Shown: positions 35,578 through 44,880, numbered from the stretch's first letter. The stretch: DNA of 64,000 bases from an uncultured Sutterella sp. (GCA_902463725.1 CABQGK010000003.1:124001-188000), one strand, 5' to 3'. Translations and numbers: made by a program. Notes: generated by a model not told the origin, from the letters alone.

Positions 35578-35586
35578 TCCGATCGG

Positions 35587-35617
35587 CGCAGAGGGTGTGC
35601 GGTGCGCGCCCTCTGCG
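35587..35617 (+). terminator. Hairpin after queF
   Basis: CGCAGAGGG (35587-35595) pairs with CCCTCTGCG (35609-35617). No U-run, so termination would be weak or factor-assisted. Confidence 0.5.
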
Positions 35618-35650
35618 GCCTGATGCCTTGGGGCGCCTCAGGCACCCTAA

Positions 35651-35700
35651 CAAAAATGCCTCAGGATCAGGAAGCATAAACCATTCCCAACACCTGAGGC
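35651..35700 (-). terminator. Intrinsic terminator of the MoeB/ThiF-like gene (leftward)
   Basis: Reading leftwards, GCCTCAGG (35700-35693) pairs with CCTGAGGC (35665-35658) and is followed by ATTTTTG. Confidence 0.7.
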
Positions 35701-35725
35701 CCCCTCACGCTAAAGAGTAGCGCGA

Positions 35726-36466
35726 TTATTTCTGCGGGCGGCGCTTATAACGGATCGTCTCAAAACGCATATTCAGCACGTCAAGCATGAGTAGCCGTCC
35801 AACGAGTGGCTCGCCCATGCCCGCCGCGACCTTGAGCGCCTCACAAGCTTGTAGCGTGCCCACGACCCCAGTGAGTCCCGAGAAGACGCCAACGCGCGAG
35901 GCTTTCACATCGTTAGCGCCGTCATCACCCTCAAACAAATCTTCAAAGCGGGGCGCTTCTGGATCTCGGTTATCGAAAACAGTGACCTGACCGTTAAAAC
36001 GAATGGCCGAGCCGAAAACTAGCGGCTTTTTTGCAGCAGCGGCAGCACGCCCAGCCGCGAGTCGCGTAGCCAAATTATCCGAGCAGTCAAGCACCACGTC
36101 CACATCGCGCATGAGCTCTATTAAGCGCGCTTCATCGACCTCTTCATCGACCGGAATAATCTTGGTAAAAGGGGTATGCATCGCGATGCTTGCCGCAGCA
36201 CTTTCCGCTTTGTTGAGGCCGACGCTCGCACTCGTGTGCAACAGCTGCCGAGAGAGATTCGTCACCGAGACCGTGTCATGATCAACGACGGTGATTTTCA
36301 TAGCGCCCGCACCCGCCAGATAGAGAATCGCCGGACTGCCTAGGCCGCCCGCACCGATCACTAGAAAATGCGCGTGTTTGATGCGCTCACGCCCCTGCTC
36401 ACCCATCTCCGCCAACAGTGTCTGACGGCTAAGGCGCTCGTCAATCGTATCGATCTCTTGCTGCAC
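35726..36466 (-). CDS. MoeB/ThiF/HesA-family E1-like adenylyltransferase
   Basis: About 246 residues from a GTG start at 36466, chosen because TAAGGAG lies seven bases upstream; the frame is open to 36544. The nucleotide site GAGGLGSPAILYLAGAG, the DHDTVSVTNLSRQ motif and DCSDNLATR are intact, so it should adenylate the C-terminal Gly-Gly of a sulfur-carrier protein (MoaD or ThiS type). The zinc-binding CxxC pairs expected near residue 170 and at the C-terminus are missing: PRFEDLFEG replaces the usual Cys-x-x-Cys-Leu-Phe segment and the end is RYKRRPQK. No moa or thi gene is adjacent, so the partner is unknown. Confidence 0.85.
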   Translation of the reverse strand: MQQEIDTIDERLSRQTLLAEMGEQGRERIKHAHFLVIGAGGLGSPAILYLAGAGAMKITVVDHDTVSVTNLSRQLLHTSASVGLNKAESAAASIAMHTPFTKIIPVDEEVDEARLIELMRDVDVVLDCSDNLATRLAAGRAAAAAKKPLVFGSAIRFNGQVTVFDNRDPEAPRFEDLFEGDDGANDVKASRVGVFSGLTGVVGTLQACEALKVAAGMGEPLVGRLLMLDVLNMRFETIRYKRRPQK

Positions 36467-36859
36467 GTTTGTGCTCCTTATGCTCGGGCGCTGGGCCGAC
36501 ACAAGACCAAAGCGCCAGCAACCCGTTGATTGAGAATTTGGCAAGAAAAACCTAAACCAGTTGTTCTGCCATTCGAAGACCTAATCTAGCACACCCGTGT
36601 GCACAAAACTTCCGCCACAACGCTTAAGCCTGCGGAGCTAAGCGTCTCAACATCGTGAGGAGCGCTTTGCCGTGGACTTAAGAGGCTGAGCCGCACCTGC
36701 CGCTCGACTTGTCAACGATAGGAACCTCGCTCAAACTTCACTCGGTAAAGCACCTAGCACGCAGAAATTTCTCACGCGCGCGCCGTACAACCCAGTAACA
36801 AGCGTGGCAAAATTAGGGTTTACCCTAAAGTTTTCGTTTTTAGAGGAGGTTGACCCCAG
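36467..36859. other. Divergent intergenic region, MoeB-like / MFS exporter
   Basis: A 393-base stretch with no supported gene. GAGGAGG at about 36843-36849 is the likely ribosome site for the rightward gene. Confidence 0.45.
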
Positions 36860-38125
36860 TTGGGCAGCGTCATACGTTGCCTTTGGGGCATGCAAGGCAT
36901 GGCGACGGAGTCTCACAAAGAAGGCGCGCTCAAGCAATGGTTGCCCGTTCTCACACTCTCGATGTGTACATTCATCTTCAATACATCGGAGTTCATCCCG
37001 ATCGGCCTACTGGTGGATATCGGCAATGATTTCGGTATCACCGAGGCGCAAACTGGCAGTCTTGTGACGGCCTATGCGTGGGTGGTGGCACTCATGTCTC
37101 TGCCACTCATGTTGCTTGCCTCCAAAATGGAGTTGCGACGACTGATGCTCCTCGTCGTGGGCGTTTTTTTTGTCAGCCACATCTTCTCAGGTCTCTCCAC
37201 CAACTACTGGATGTTACTTGCCTCTCGAATCGGCGTAGCGTGTTCACACGCCATTTTCTGGTCCATTGTGAGTCCCTTGGCGGTGGAAGTGGCGCCCGCG
37301 AGACGGCGCTCCACGGCGCTAAGCATGGTAGTGGTCGGTAGCTCTATTGCGATGATTTTTGGACTTCCGCTAGGGCGCATTCTCGGTCTTTGGCTCGGTT
37401 GGCGCATGACCTTCATGACGATTGCAGCCATCGCGGCGCTGGTGCTCTTTTGTCTGTACCGCATTTTCCCTGCTGTCAAGAGCAAAAATGCCGTGGCGCT
37501 CTCAGAAGTGCCTGCCCTACTGACACGACGTGCACTACTAGGCATTTACATCATGACACCGATCGTGATGACGGGAAACTTCACGCTCTACAGCTACATT
37601 GAACCGTTTCTAGCGCAGGTGGGTGGTCTCTCCGAAGAAGTCATCACCTGGACACTGGTGGTCTACGGTAGCGTTGGTCTGTTGACAAGCTGGCTTTTCT
37701 CTCGCTATTTCGACCGTAAGCCCGCCTTTTTTATCGCGGCCGCGCTCATCGGCATCACTGCCTCGCTACTACTTGTCAAAACCGCTGCCGTCTCTGTCTA
37801 CACGGTCTACGCACTCTGTGTGCTCTGGGGACTTTGCGTGACCTCCTACAACCTTGCTTTCCAAGCGAGCATCATCGTTGCAGCGCCCACTGGAACGGCC
37901 GTGGCGATGTCGGTCTTCTCAGGCATCTACAACATCGGTATCGGCAGTGGTGCACTCGTTGGCGGCCTTGTGATTACACATCTCGGCATGGAGAAAATCG
38001 GCTATGTCGGTAGCGGTATCACTGCCCTCGGCGCCCTTTGGGGACTTCTCTTTGTGCTACCCGCCGTGCTCGCGGCGTTCGCAACACAGAGTCGTCGTAC
38101 TAAAGCGGGGCACAACGCTGACTAG
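36860..38125 (+). CDS. MFS transporter, sugar-efflux/AraJ-like (DHA1 family)
   Basis: Up to 421 residues with 12 predicted helices. The opening FNTSEFIPIGLLVDI after helix 1, then TGSLVTAYAWVVAL and LASRIGVACSHAIFWSIV, follow the SotB/AraJ branch of drug:proton antiporters. The substrate is unknown; relatives export sugars, arabinose derivatives or drugs. TTG at 36860 has GGAGG ten bases before it; ATG at 36890 or 36899 would also be in frame and gives a more usual N-terminus. A clear terminator follows. Confidence 0.88.
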   Translation: MGSVIRCLWGMQGMATESHKEGALKQWLPVLTLSMCTFIFNTSEFIPIGLLVDIGNDFGITEAQTGSLVTAYAWVVALMSLPLMLLASKMELRRLMLLVVGVFFVSHIFSGLSTNYWMLLASRIGVACSHAIFWSIVSPLAVEVAPARRRSTALSMVVVGSSIAMIFGLPLGRILGLWLGWRMTFMTIAAIAALVLFCLYRIFPAVKSKNAVALSEVPALLTRRALLGIYIMTPIVMTGNFTLYSYIEPFLAQVGGLSEEVITWTLVVYGSVGLLTSWLFSRYFDRKPAFFIAAALIGITASLLLVKTAAVSVYTVYALCVLWGLCVTSYNLAFQASIIVAAPTGTAVAMSVFSGIYNIGIGSGALVGGLVITHLGMEKIGYVGSGITALGALWGLLFVLPAVLAAFATQSRRTKAGHNAD

Positions 38126-38156
38126 CGCAGCAGGGTAGCTAGCGCCCAACATGATC

Positions 38157-38186
38157 AAGGGCACCTGCCTCGGTGCCCTTTTCTTG
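38157..38186 (+). terminator. Intrinsic terminator between convergent MFS and aldo/keto reductase genes
   Basis: AAGGGCACC (38157-38165) pairs with GGTGCCCTT (38172-38180), then TTCTTG. The AA/TT flanks let it act in both directions. Confidence 0.8.
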
Positions 38187-38209
38187 TAACTCAACGCAAT
38201 AAGCTTGCC

Positions 38210-39286
38210 TCAGTGTCCGTCGACGCTATTGACGAGGTTCATGCGCATAATCGCGCGATGTTTGGAGCCGTCAAGGCGTTCAAGGTCAAAACAGTCCCCA
38301 TCAACCGTCGGAAAGTGAGCGAGCCAAGCATCGATGCGGGCAAGCTCTTCTGTGCTCAAACGCGTGCTACGCAGTTTCACGAGATCTGCGACGTGCCGAG
38401 CGTTTCGCGTACCAACAATGGCTGCAGCAACAAGGGGCTGTGCAAGCGTATAGAGCGTAGCAACCGTTGCGATACCCACGCCGTGCGCTTGGCCAATTTC
38501 AGCAAGTAGCGCCAAGAGCCCTTGGAAGCCCTCCCAGCGAAGAGAATCCTCAATCACAAGCGCGTACTTCACAAGGGAGCGATTTTCAAGCGCCTCCACG
38601 CACGGCGCCCTCACCCCAAACCAGCGCTCCGACAAAAAGCCGCCCGCCACACTTCCGTAGCAGAGCATTTTGACTCCGTAGCGCCTGCACACTGCCTCAA
38701 GGCGCATCGCAGGGCGTCGATCGAGCACGGAGTACTGGCACTGATTGGAAACAACGGGAATACCCGCTTCGCACAATTCACTCAGCGCACGAGCATTCAT
38801 GTTGGTCGTCGCAATACCGCGAATAAGACCTTTTTCTTGCAACCGAACGAGGTGTCCTGCAGTCTCCACCATACCCTCAATCGCATAATCCCACCAATGA
38901 AACTGCACGAGATCAAGTCGCTCTACCCCTAAACGCTTGATCGAGCGCGTGATAATGTTTTCGACATAGGCTGCGTCAACCTTGGCCAAATCATTTAAAT
39001 CGGGGACAAACTTCGTATGAATCTGCGGCAAGCTCTTACCCGCCGCGCGTCGCTCACGGATGATGCGCCCGTAGAAATCTTCCACCCCCGTATAGATATC
39101 CGCGCCGTCAAAGGTATTAAAACCAAGATCTAGGAGCGACTCAAAAGCACGCTGTGCTTCGGCCACATCGACAGGATTCTGCAGCGCGTGCCCCGCTGAA
39201 AGTTGCCAGCCTCCGCCAATGACGGGCGGAATGTCGTAACCGGGCATCAACGTGCGGTTTTCATGCAATATTGCTTCTTCAGTCAT
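38210..39286 (-). CDS. Aldo/keto reductase
   Basis: About 358 residues, TIM-barrel AKR superfamily, NADPH-dependent carbonyl reduction. The start MTEEAILHENR at 39286 has GAAGGA upstream; the frame is open 18 more codons. The catalytic tetrad is visible as FDGADIYTG (Asp, Tyr), IHTKFVP (Lys) and VQFHWW (His), with NQCQYSVLDRRP later. Third gene of a minus-strand group with the NhaC-like and TIGR04076 genes. The substrate is unknown. Confidence 0.9.
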   Translation of the reverse strand: MTEEAILHENRTLMPGYDIPPVIGGGWQLSAGHALQNPVDVAEAQRAFESLLDLGFNTFDGADIYTGVEDFYGRIIRERRAAGKSLPQIHTKFVPDLNDLAKVDAAYVENIITRSIKRLGVERLDLVQFHWWDYAIEGMVETAGHLVRLQEKGLIRGIATTNMNARALSELCEAGIPVVSNQCQYSVLDRRPAMRLEAVCRRYGVKMLCYGSVAGGFLSERWFGVRAPCVEALENRSLVKYALVIEDSLRWEGFQGLLALLAEIGQAHGVGIATVATLYTLAQPLVAAAIVGTRNARHVADLVKLRSTRLSTEELARIDAWLAHFPTVDGDCFDLERLDGSKHRAIMRMNLVNSVDGH

Positions 39287-39357
39287 GAGAAATCGTCCTT
39301 CAAACTTTGCGTGCAACGAGCAGCTTGCACTCGTTGACACAACTAGAAATCCTCGCT

Positions 39358-39705
39358 TTACTCAACCTCAGGCTCGAGCGGCACCACAGTGCACGCCGCG
39401 TGGCTGAGCACGCGCTTTTTCGTGCGGGTAATGCGAAACTTCGCGCCACAATTGGGATCTGGGCACGCAATGAGCGCATCCGTGCTCATCCAATCATGGG
39501 GATGCGTCGGGCGCTCTTTGGCGGGCAGTAGCGGCAAAATAGCTGCGAGCGCATACATCGAAAACCGCCCACCCTCAGGGAACAACAAATCCTCGCCCTC
39601 GACTAAAAAGCCAGCCCCCTCATGGTGGCGGCACACAAAATTGTCACCTTCGACCGTCACCGCTAAATCGTACAGCTCAAAGGTATCGTCCTGCTGTTGT
39701 GTCAT
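39358..39705 (-). CDS. TIGR04076-family small protein
   Basis: About 115 residues. The pattern is FELYDLAVTVEG, then CRHHEGAGFLVEGEDLLFPEGGRFSMYALAAILPLLPA, then DWMSTDALIACPDPNCGAKFRI, matching the uncharacterised TIGR04076 family found mainly in anaerobes. The conserved Cys-His and CPDPNCG are candidates for metal binding. It starts 18-22 bases after the NhaC-like stop, preceded by TAGGAG, so it is probably translated from the same message. Function unknown. Confidence 0.75.
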   Translation of the reverse strand: MTQQQDDTFELYDLAVTVEGDNFVCRHHEGAGFLVEGEDLLFPEGGRFSMYALAAILPLLPAKERPTHPHDWMSTDALIACPDPNCGAKFRITRTKKRVLSHAACTVVPLEPEVE

Positions 39706-39726
39706 CACACCGCTCTCCTACATGAC

Positions 39727-41178
39727 TCACTCAACGGATTCTGCTCGAAGCGCATGCGCCGTGCCGCGCCCAATGCCCGTGAGAATACTTACCGAAAACA
39801 CCACAAAAAGCGCCATGGGATAAAAAGCGCCAGTCAAAATGTCGACGGGGCCCAAGGGTGCCGTGAGCAAATCGCTTTTGGCAACAGCTGCCGTAATAAG
39901 CACAAAGGCTGAAAAGGGGCAGAGAACAGGCAAACTATTGGCAAAACCCGACAGCAAATGCGAGCGACGCTCAGCCCTCACCCCGCATTCCGTACCCAAG
40001 CGGTCGGTAAGCGTACCGACGAGCGCGCACGATGCACTTGTCACGCCTGCAAAAAGTACCGTCACTCCCATGATGAGCGCCGCAAGTAGCAATTCAAAAG
40101 CACGCGCGGAAAAAGGCGCCGCCCCAGATGTTTTTCGACCACGTCGAGCCAGTCGCGCAGCAAGTTGCTCTTCAAGCCCAGCGCGAGCCACAACGCCCGT
40201 AAAACCAAAGAGCATCAGGCAAAGCAGCACAATGCCCGCCATATTGCTGAGCCCAGCGTAAAGAAAGCCTGCAGGTGCACCTTTTTCCACATGGAAAACG
40301 TCGTGCGGAGTAAACGCACCACAAAAGAGCCCCAATGGAATCCCGACCAAAAGCCCCGCAGTGATGGCACGCAGAATGTCGCGCGTACGAACAGCAACAA
40401 CGATGAGCACCACCACGGGCGCCAGCATGATCAGTCCCGTTAAGGGGGCTGCCATCGAGCCTGCCGTCCCAAGCGCCGCAGCTGCGGTGTTGTAGTGACC
40501 AAGTAGCGCGTAGCCAGGTAAGCAAAGCGCAAGAGCAAGTAGCGCATACGGCGTACGCGAGCGGACAACATCGGCCACTTCTGCCGTGCGGCCGTCCGCG
40601 TGGTGCTGCGTAAGCGCAGAAATAATCGTGACGTCTGAAACAGGGGCGAGGTTATCACCAAACACCGCGCCAGAGAGAATGGCGCCTGCAAGTAGCGTCG
40701 GATCTGCGCCAAGCGCCACCCCTGCTGGAAAGAATACTGGCGTGGCGGTGAGAATCGTCCCGATCGAGCTCCCCGTGGCTGTTGCCATCAGCGCGCTTGC
40801 CAAGAGCACAAAGACTGTAAAGGCCGCGCTGCCAAGCCCGAGCGTCACCCCAAGTCCCGTGATGGCAGCTGAGAGGCCACCCGCTTTCATCATGGCTGAA
40901 AACACCCCAGCTGAGAGCAACAAAACAGTCACTGTTGCGGCCATTTCACTCGCAATCCCCGCCATGGCCGCTCTCCAGTATTGGCTTGGGTGGCGCGCCA
41001 GTAGCGAGCCCAAGAAAAGCATCAAAAAGCCAACAAGCGCAAGCGCTGTTAAATCAAAGGCTTGTGCGCCAATGAATAGATATACGGTTGCAGCAAGGAA
41101 AAAGAAGATGGGCACTAGCAGGGTGACGATGCCACCGCGGAAGGTGACGATTTCTGTCTCTAGCGGAGTTTCTGCCAT
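39727..41178 (-). CDS. NhaC-family Na+/H+ antiporter-like transporter
   Basis: A 483-residue inner-membrane protein with about 11-12 helices. ATATGSSIGTILTATPVFFPAG, SGAVFGDNLAPVSDVTIISA and FANSLPVLCPFSAF are the NhaC signature regions. Members exchange Na+ for H+ or couple substrate uptake to such exchange. AAAGGA lies before the ATG. It is the first gene of a probable operon with the TIGR04076 protein and the aldo/keto reductase, which hints that it may carry a metabolite for that enzyme rather than serve general pH homeostasis (inference). Confidence 0.88.
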   Translation of the reverse strand: MAETPLETEIVTFRGGIVTLLVPIFFFLAATVYLFIGAQAFDLTALALVGFLMLFLGSLLARHPSQYWRAAMAGIASEMAATVTVLLLSAGVFSAMMKAGGLSAAITGLGVTLGLGSAAFTVFVLLASALMATATGSSIGTILTATPVFFPAGVALGADPTLLAGAILSGAVFGDNLAPVSDVTIISALTQHHADGRTAEVADVVRSRTPYALLALALCLPGYALLGHYNTAAAALGTAGSMAAPLTGLIMLAPVVVLIVVAVRTRDILRAITAGLLVGIPLGLFCGAFTPHDVFHVEKGAPAGFLYAGLSNMAGIVLLCLMLFGFTGVVARAGLEEQLAARLARRGRKTSGAAPFSARAFELLLAALIMGVTVLFAGVTSASCALVGTLTDRLGTECGVRAERRSHLLSGFANSLPVLCPFSAFVLITAAVAKSDLLTAPLGPVDILTGAFYPMALFVVFSVSILTGIGRGTAHALRAESVE

Positions 41179-41429
41179 GATGTCTGTCCTTTAGGTTGAG
41201 GTGATTCCGAAAGAAGCAGAGGCGAGGAGCGCCTCAGCGCTGGGAAGGAGGACAACGGCTCTAGAGATTGGATGCTGCCAAGGCCTACGCTTCCCACTGA
41301 GGAAGCCCACAGGCCTGCATTTTTTATGCGTGCAACTGTTCTGGCCCCTCATTTTGGTAGAGGTGCCAGCGCCAATACCCAAATGGGATCGTGTTGGCGG
41401 CTAAGGCCGAGAACATTGCAAGTACTGTC

Positions 41430-41552
41430 ATGATGGAGAAAGTCTACGCCGTGCTAGACGACTTTCGCAATAAGATAGAACGCTTAGAGGCGAGGCTCCC
41501 TGTGGCGCCCAAACGGCAGCGCGGAGCACGAGCGTACTGCGCCTCTATTTGA
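41430..41552 (+). CDS. Possible 40-residue ORF of unknown origin
   Basis: An in-frame stretch beginning MMEKVYAVLDDFRNKIERLE and ending at a TGA at 41552. The amphipathic, charged start looks protein-like and could be a remnant of a larger gene. It has no ribosome-binding site and its end overlaps the last codons of the opposite-strand gene. Confidence 0.15.
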   Translation: MMEKVYAVLDDFRNKIERLEARLPVAPKRQRGARAYCASI

Positions 41553-42453
41553 GGCGCTCAAGCACTTGAGCGCGCAGCGCATCTTTCACCTCGAGCGGCA
41601 CCGCGCGCGACTCACGCACCTTACGGACCACGCGACGTGCCGTCGTGGGCTCTAGCGCCAAGGCATCGAGCTCTGCAAGAAGTCGTTTTGTGGCGCGCTC
41701 CCCGCTTTGGGTAATCAGCGTTGCCCAACACCACGCCACGGCCATCGAAAGATAGTAGCCCAGCGCCTCAGGGAAAACCACGCCCGTCGATGAGCTCAGC
41801 GGCTTGGGCGCCGCTAACGCATCGTGCGATGCGAGCTCTCGCAAGGCGTGATCCAATGCAAGAGACGAGAGCTGATCACAGACGCGCTCAAGATAGTCGG
41901 GCGCCTTGAAATGTGCCAATAAGATTACGAGCGCAACACGAGCGCGCCAGATGGATGCTGCTGAGGCCGCTCGCACCTGCGAGAGGCTTGCGGCAGACCA
42001 ATCGAGCCAGTGCGCAGCGTCTGTGCGCACAAAGTGCGCTTCGGAGCCGAGCGTATCGCACGTCCCCCACCCGTCCATCTGCTCGAGCCACGTCTCAAAG
42101 AATGCGTACCGCAACTCAAGTGAGAGGTGCTTATCGCGACCAATGAGTATGGCACCAAGGTTGGTGAACTCAGCGGCAAGAACGCTCGTCCCAAAATGGG
42201 TCGGCGTAGCACGATGCTGTGACGATGCCCACGCCTCAGCAATAGCGCTCAGAAACGCTTCCGATTCCCGAGCTCGCATCAGCTCCGCTGCGAGCTTACG
42301 CATTGCGGGGGCGCGCACCCCGAGAATAACTCTCGGCGTTGGATTAAGCGCTCTCGAAAAGGCCGCATAAGCGGGATCGGCGAGCGCATTGAACCGAGCT
42401 TCAATGCGCGACAAAAGTGCTTTGCGCTCAGTTGGGCTCATAGGAGAGGTCAC
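41545..42453 (-). CDS. DNA alkylation repair protein (HEAT-like, AlkD-related)
   Basis: A 302-residue Ala-rich helical protein. LGVRAPAMRKLA, FEtWLEQMDGWGTCDTLG-like sequence and WSAASLSQVRAASAASIWRARVALV match the DNA alkylation repair (PF08713) family, which excises alkylated bases using a HEAT-repeat groove. It is longer than typical ~230-residue members. The GTG start lies 12 bases after the stop of the ABC ATPase gene, so it may be the last gene of that operon, an unusual pairing. Confidence 0.82.
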   Translation of the reverse strand: MTSPMSPTERKALLSRIEARFNALADPAYAAFSRALNPTPRVILGVRAPAMRKLAAELMRARESEAFLSAIAEAWASSQHRATPTHFGTSVLAAEFTNLGAILIGRDKHLSLELRYAFFETWLEQMDGWGTCDTLGSEAHFVRTDAAHWLDWSAASLSQVRAASAASIWRARVALVILLAHFKAPDYLERVCDQLSSLALDHALRELASHDALAAPKPLSSSTGVVFPEALGYYLSMAVAWCWATLITQSGERATKRLLAELDALALEPTTARRVVRKVRESRAVPLEVKDALRAQVLERLK

Positions 42454-42464
42454 TTACTTCTCTC

Positions 42465-43217
42465 TTAGAGCACGCGCGCAAGGAACGATCGTGTGCGCTC
42501 TTCTTTCGGGTTAACGAGTACATCGTCGGGATGGCCACTTTCGACAATCACCCCGCCGTCCATGAAGACCACACGGTCGGCCACTTCGCGGGCAAAACCA
42601 ATTTCATGCGTGACAACGATCATGGTCATGCCGCTTTCTGCCAAGCGCTTCATCACGTTGAGCACCTCTCCGACGAGCTCTGGGTCGAGCGCCGAGGTGG
42701 GTTCATCAAAGAGCATCACGCGTGGCTCCATAGCAAGCGCACGAGCAATGGCAACGCGTTGCTGCTGTCCGCCAGAGAGACTCGCTGGGTAGGCTGCCGC
42801 CTTATCTGCCAATCCCACGCCCTTTAAGAGCTCAAGCGCACGCTCACGTGCCGCATCTGGCGCTCGGCCGAGGACCACTTGCTGCGCGAGCATGACATTT
42901 TCCAGCACTGTCTTGTGTGGCCACAGATTGAAGCGTTGAAACACCATCCCCAAATGCTCACGCATACGGTTGAGGTCGCATTTGGGGTCCGTGACGGTAA
43001 AGCCATTAACTTCAATCGTCCCTTCGGTGACATCTTCGAGCGCGTTAATGCAACGCAGCATGGTGCTTTTCCCCGAGCCCGAAGGGCCGAGCACCACGAC
43101 TTTTTCGCCTGGATAAACCTCAAAATCGATGTTTTCAAGAACGGTATGCTCGCCAAAGCGCTTCTTGAGACCGCGAATACGAACGATCGGCCCGTTGTCA
43201 ATCATTTCTTCTGTCAT
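42465..43217 (-). CDS. Polar amino-acid ABC transporter ATP-binding protein (GlnQ-like)
   Basis: A 250-residue ATPase with Walker A GPSGSGKST, Q-loop (GMVFQRFNLWPH), signature LSGGQQQR, Walker B VMLFDEPTSALDPE and the switch His in VTHEIGFA. It powers uptake through the permease encoded just upstream. GAGGATC precedes the ATG. The nearest families are glutamine/histidine/arginine importers. Confidence 0.95.
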   Translation of the reverse strand: MTEEMIDNGPIVRIRGLKKRFGEHTVLENIDFEVYPGEKVVVLGPSGSGKSTMLRCINALEDVTEGTIEVNGFTVTDPKCDLNRMREHLGMVFQRFNLWPHKTVLENVMLAQQVVLGRAPDAARERALELLKGVGLADKAAAYPASLSGGQQQRVAIARALAMEPRVMLFDEPTSALDPELVGEVLNVMKRLAESGMTMIVVTHEIGFAREVADRVVFMDGGVIVESGHPDDVLVNPKEERTRSFLARVL

Positions 43218-43229
43218 GGTATCGATCCT

Positions 43230-43985
43230 CTATTTCAGGCCGTCATCGCCCTTGCCAAGATGCGCTTCAAGGCGGCGGATTCCATAAGCCAGTGCGAGCG
43301 TCATGACCCAATACATGATGGAGATGGTCAGGTACGGCTCCCAATAGCGAGCGGACGCCCCCGCCACAGTACGCGCAGCATAGGCGAGCTCCGCAAGCCC
43401 AATGGCCGACACAAGTGAGCTGTCTTTGAGAATCGCAATAGCATTATTGCCAAGGGCTGGCAACATACGGCGGAATGCCTGTGGCAGAAGAATATGGCGC
43501 ATAGCCTGCCAGTAACTCATCCCGAGGCTACGCGCACTTTCCATCTGCCCCTTGTCAAGGGACTGCAATCCAGCACGGAACACTTCCGACATATACGCGC
43601 CAGCATTGAGCGTAATGGAGGTGATACCCGCCAAGAGCACGCCGTAGTTGCTACGGACTTCACGCGCCAAATCGCCCGAGATCAGGAGCCCGTCAACTGG
43701 GTGAATGAAAAGCGGCATGACCGCAAAGTGCATCAGAAAGATCTGCACAAAGAGCGGCGTGCCGCGGAAAAAACTCACCCATACCGCAATGGGCCAGCGC
43801 ACGCCGTAGTGCAAAAGCGTATTGAGTCCGCGATTGCGCGAAGAAGCCAAGCGCCCCATACCGAGCAACATCCCCAACAGAATGCCCAACGTAACGCAGA
43901 TGACCGTGATTTTGATGGTCATAAAGGCGCCGTTCATAAAGAGCGGCCAGTACTCCTCAATGATGTCGGAGCGAAAACCCGTCAT
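43230..43985 (-). CDS. Polar amino-acid ABC transporter permease
   Basis: About 251 residues with five to six helices. The EAA-type loop is seen in ESARSLGMSYWQAMRHILLPQAFRR. FFRGTPLFVQ is typical of the HisM/GlnP family. The start at 43985 (MTGFRSDIIEEYW) has AAGGAACAGG upstream; the frame stays open to 44042. It probably forms a homodimeric channel since only one permease gene is present. Confidence 0.93.
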   Translation of the reverse strand: MTGFRSDIIEEYWPLFMNGAFMTIKITVICVTLGILLGMLLGMGRLASSRNRGLNTLLHYGVRWPIAVWVSFFRGTPLFVQIFLMHFAVMPLFIHPVDGLLISGDLAREVRSNYGVLLAGITSITLNAGAYMSEVFRAGLQSLDKGQMESARSLGMSYWQAMRHILLPQAFRRMLPALGNNAIAILKDSSLVSAIGLAELAYAARTVAGASARYWEPYLTISIMYWVMTLALAYGIRRLEAHLGKGDDGLK

Positions 43986-44109
43986 TGCCTGTTCCTTATT
44001 TACGCAAAAAACCGTCCCGGCTATCTGAGACCGGGGCGGCACTCATTGTATAGGTTACGGCGGGGCGCTGCACAAAGCGGTAGCACTGCGCCCTCTTACG
44101 CCGTACACG

Positions 44110-44880
44110 TTATTCTTTGGGAAGCGCGGGAGCTTCAGAGCCAAACCACTTCTTGTAGACCTCGTTGTAAGCGCCAGACTTGATGGCCGCTTCTAACCCT
44201 TTGTTGACAGCATCGAGCACTTCCTTGTTGCCCTTCTTGACGCCGATACCGAAGTACTGCTCTTCGAACTCGGGATCACGGAACTGGTTGAAGTGCTTGT
44301 CGGGGTTCTGCTGCGCGTAGTACTGCAGCACGCCCACGTCACCAATCATCGCTTCCACGCCCCCGTTATTCAGCTCTTCGAGCGCAAGCGGCGTATTTTC
44401 AAAGCGGCGAATATTCGCTGCCGTCTTTCCGAAAACTTTCGACGCAGCGACGTCACCGGCAGAAGCGTTAACCACCGCAATAGGCTTGCCTTCGAGATCC
44501 TTGAGGCTCTTAATCGTCAAGTTCTTGTTCGTGAGCACGAGCTGGTGCGCCAAGAAGTACGGGTGAGCAAAGTCAACGGCCTGCTTACGCTTTTCGGTAA
44601 TCGTGATACCGCTCATGATGATGTCGCGGTCACCCGTTTCGAGGCTCGCAAAAATGCCGCTCCACGGAGTGTTGATGAACTTCACTTCAAAGCCACCATG
44701 CTTGGCAATCTCTTTCATGAGATCCACGTCAAAGCCCACGAGCTCCTTGTTCGGCGTCTCAAATTCAAACGGACGATACGTCGCTCCCGTGCCCACCACA
44801 TAGGTGGCGGCTTGAGCAAGGGAAGCGGCAAAAGCACCGGCAACAATTGCGGCACTCACGAGAGCTTTGAAGCTGGACAT
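44110..44880 (-). CDS. Polar amino-acid ABC transporter substrate-binding protein
   Basis: A 256-residue periplasmic family 3 solute-binding protein with a signal peptide cleaved near SLAQAA. Typical landmarks are TYRPFEFETPNKELVGFDVDL, MSGITITEKRKQAVDFAHPY, and LEGKPIAVVNASAGDVAA. AGGAGA lies eight bases before the ATG. First gene of the operon SBP-permease-ATPase. The ligand cannot be fixed by sequence alone; glutamine or another polar amino acid is likely. Confidence 0.94.
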   Translation of the reverse strand: MSSFKALVSAAIVAGAFAASLAQAATYVVGTGATYRPFEFETPNKELVGFDVDLMKEIAKHGGFEVKFINTPWSGIFASLETGDRDIIMSGITITEKRKQAVDFAHPYFLAHQLVLTNKNLTIKSLKDLEGKPIAVVNASAGDVAASKVFGKTAANIRRFENTPLALEELNNGGVEAMIGDVGVLQYYAQQNPDKHFNQFRDPEFEEQYFGIGVKKGNKEVLDAVNKGLEAAIKSGAYNEVYKKWFGSEAPALPKE

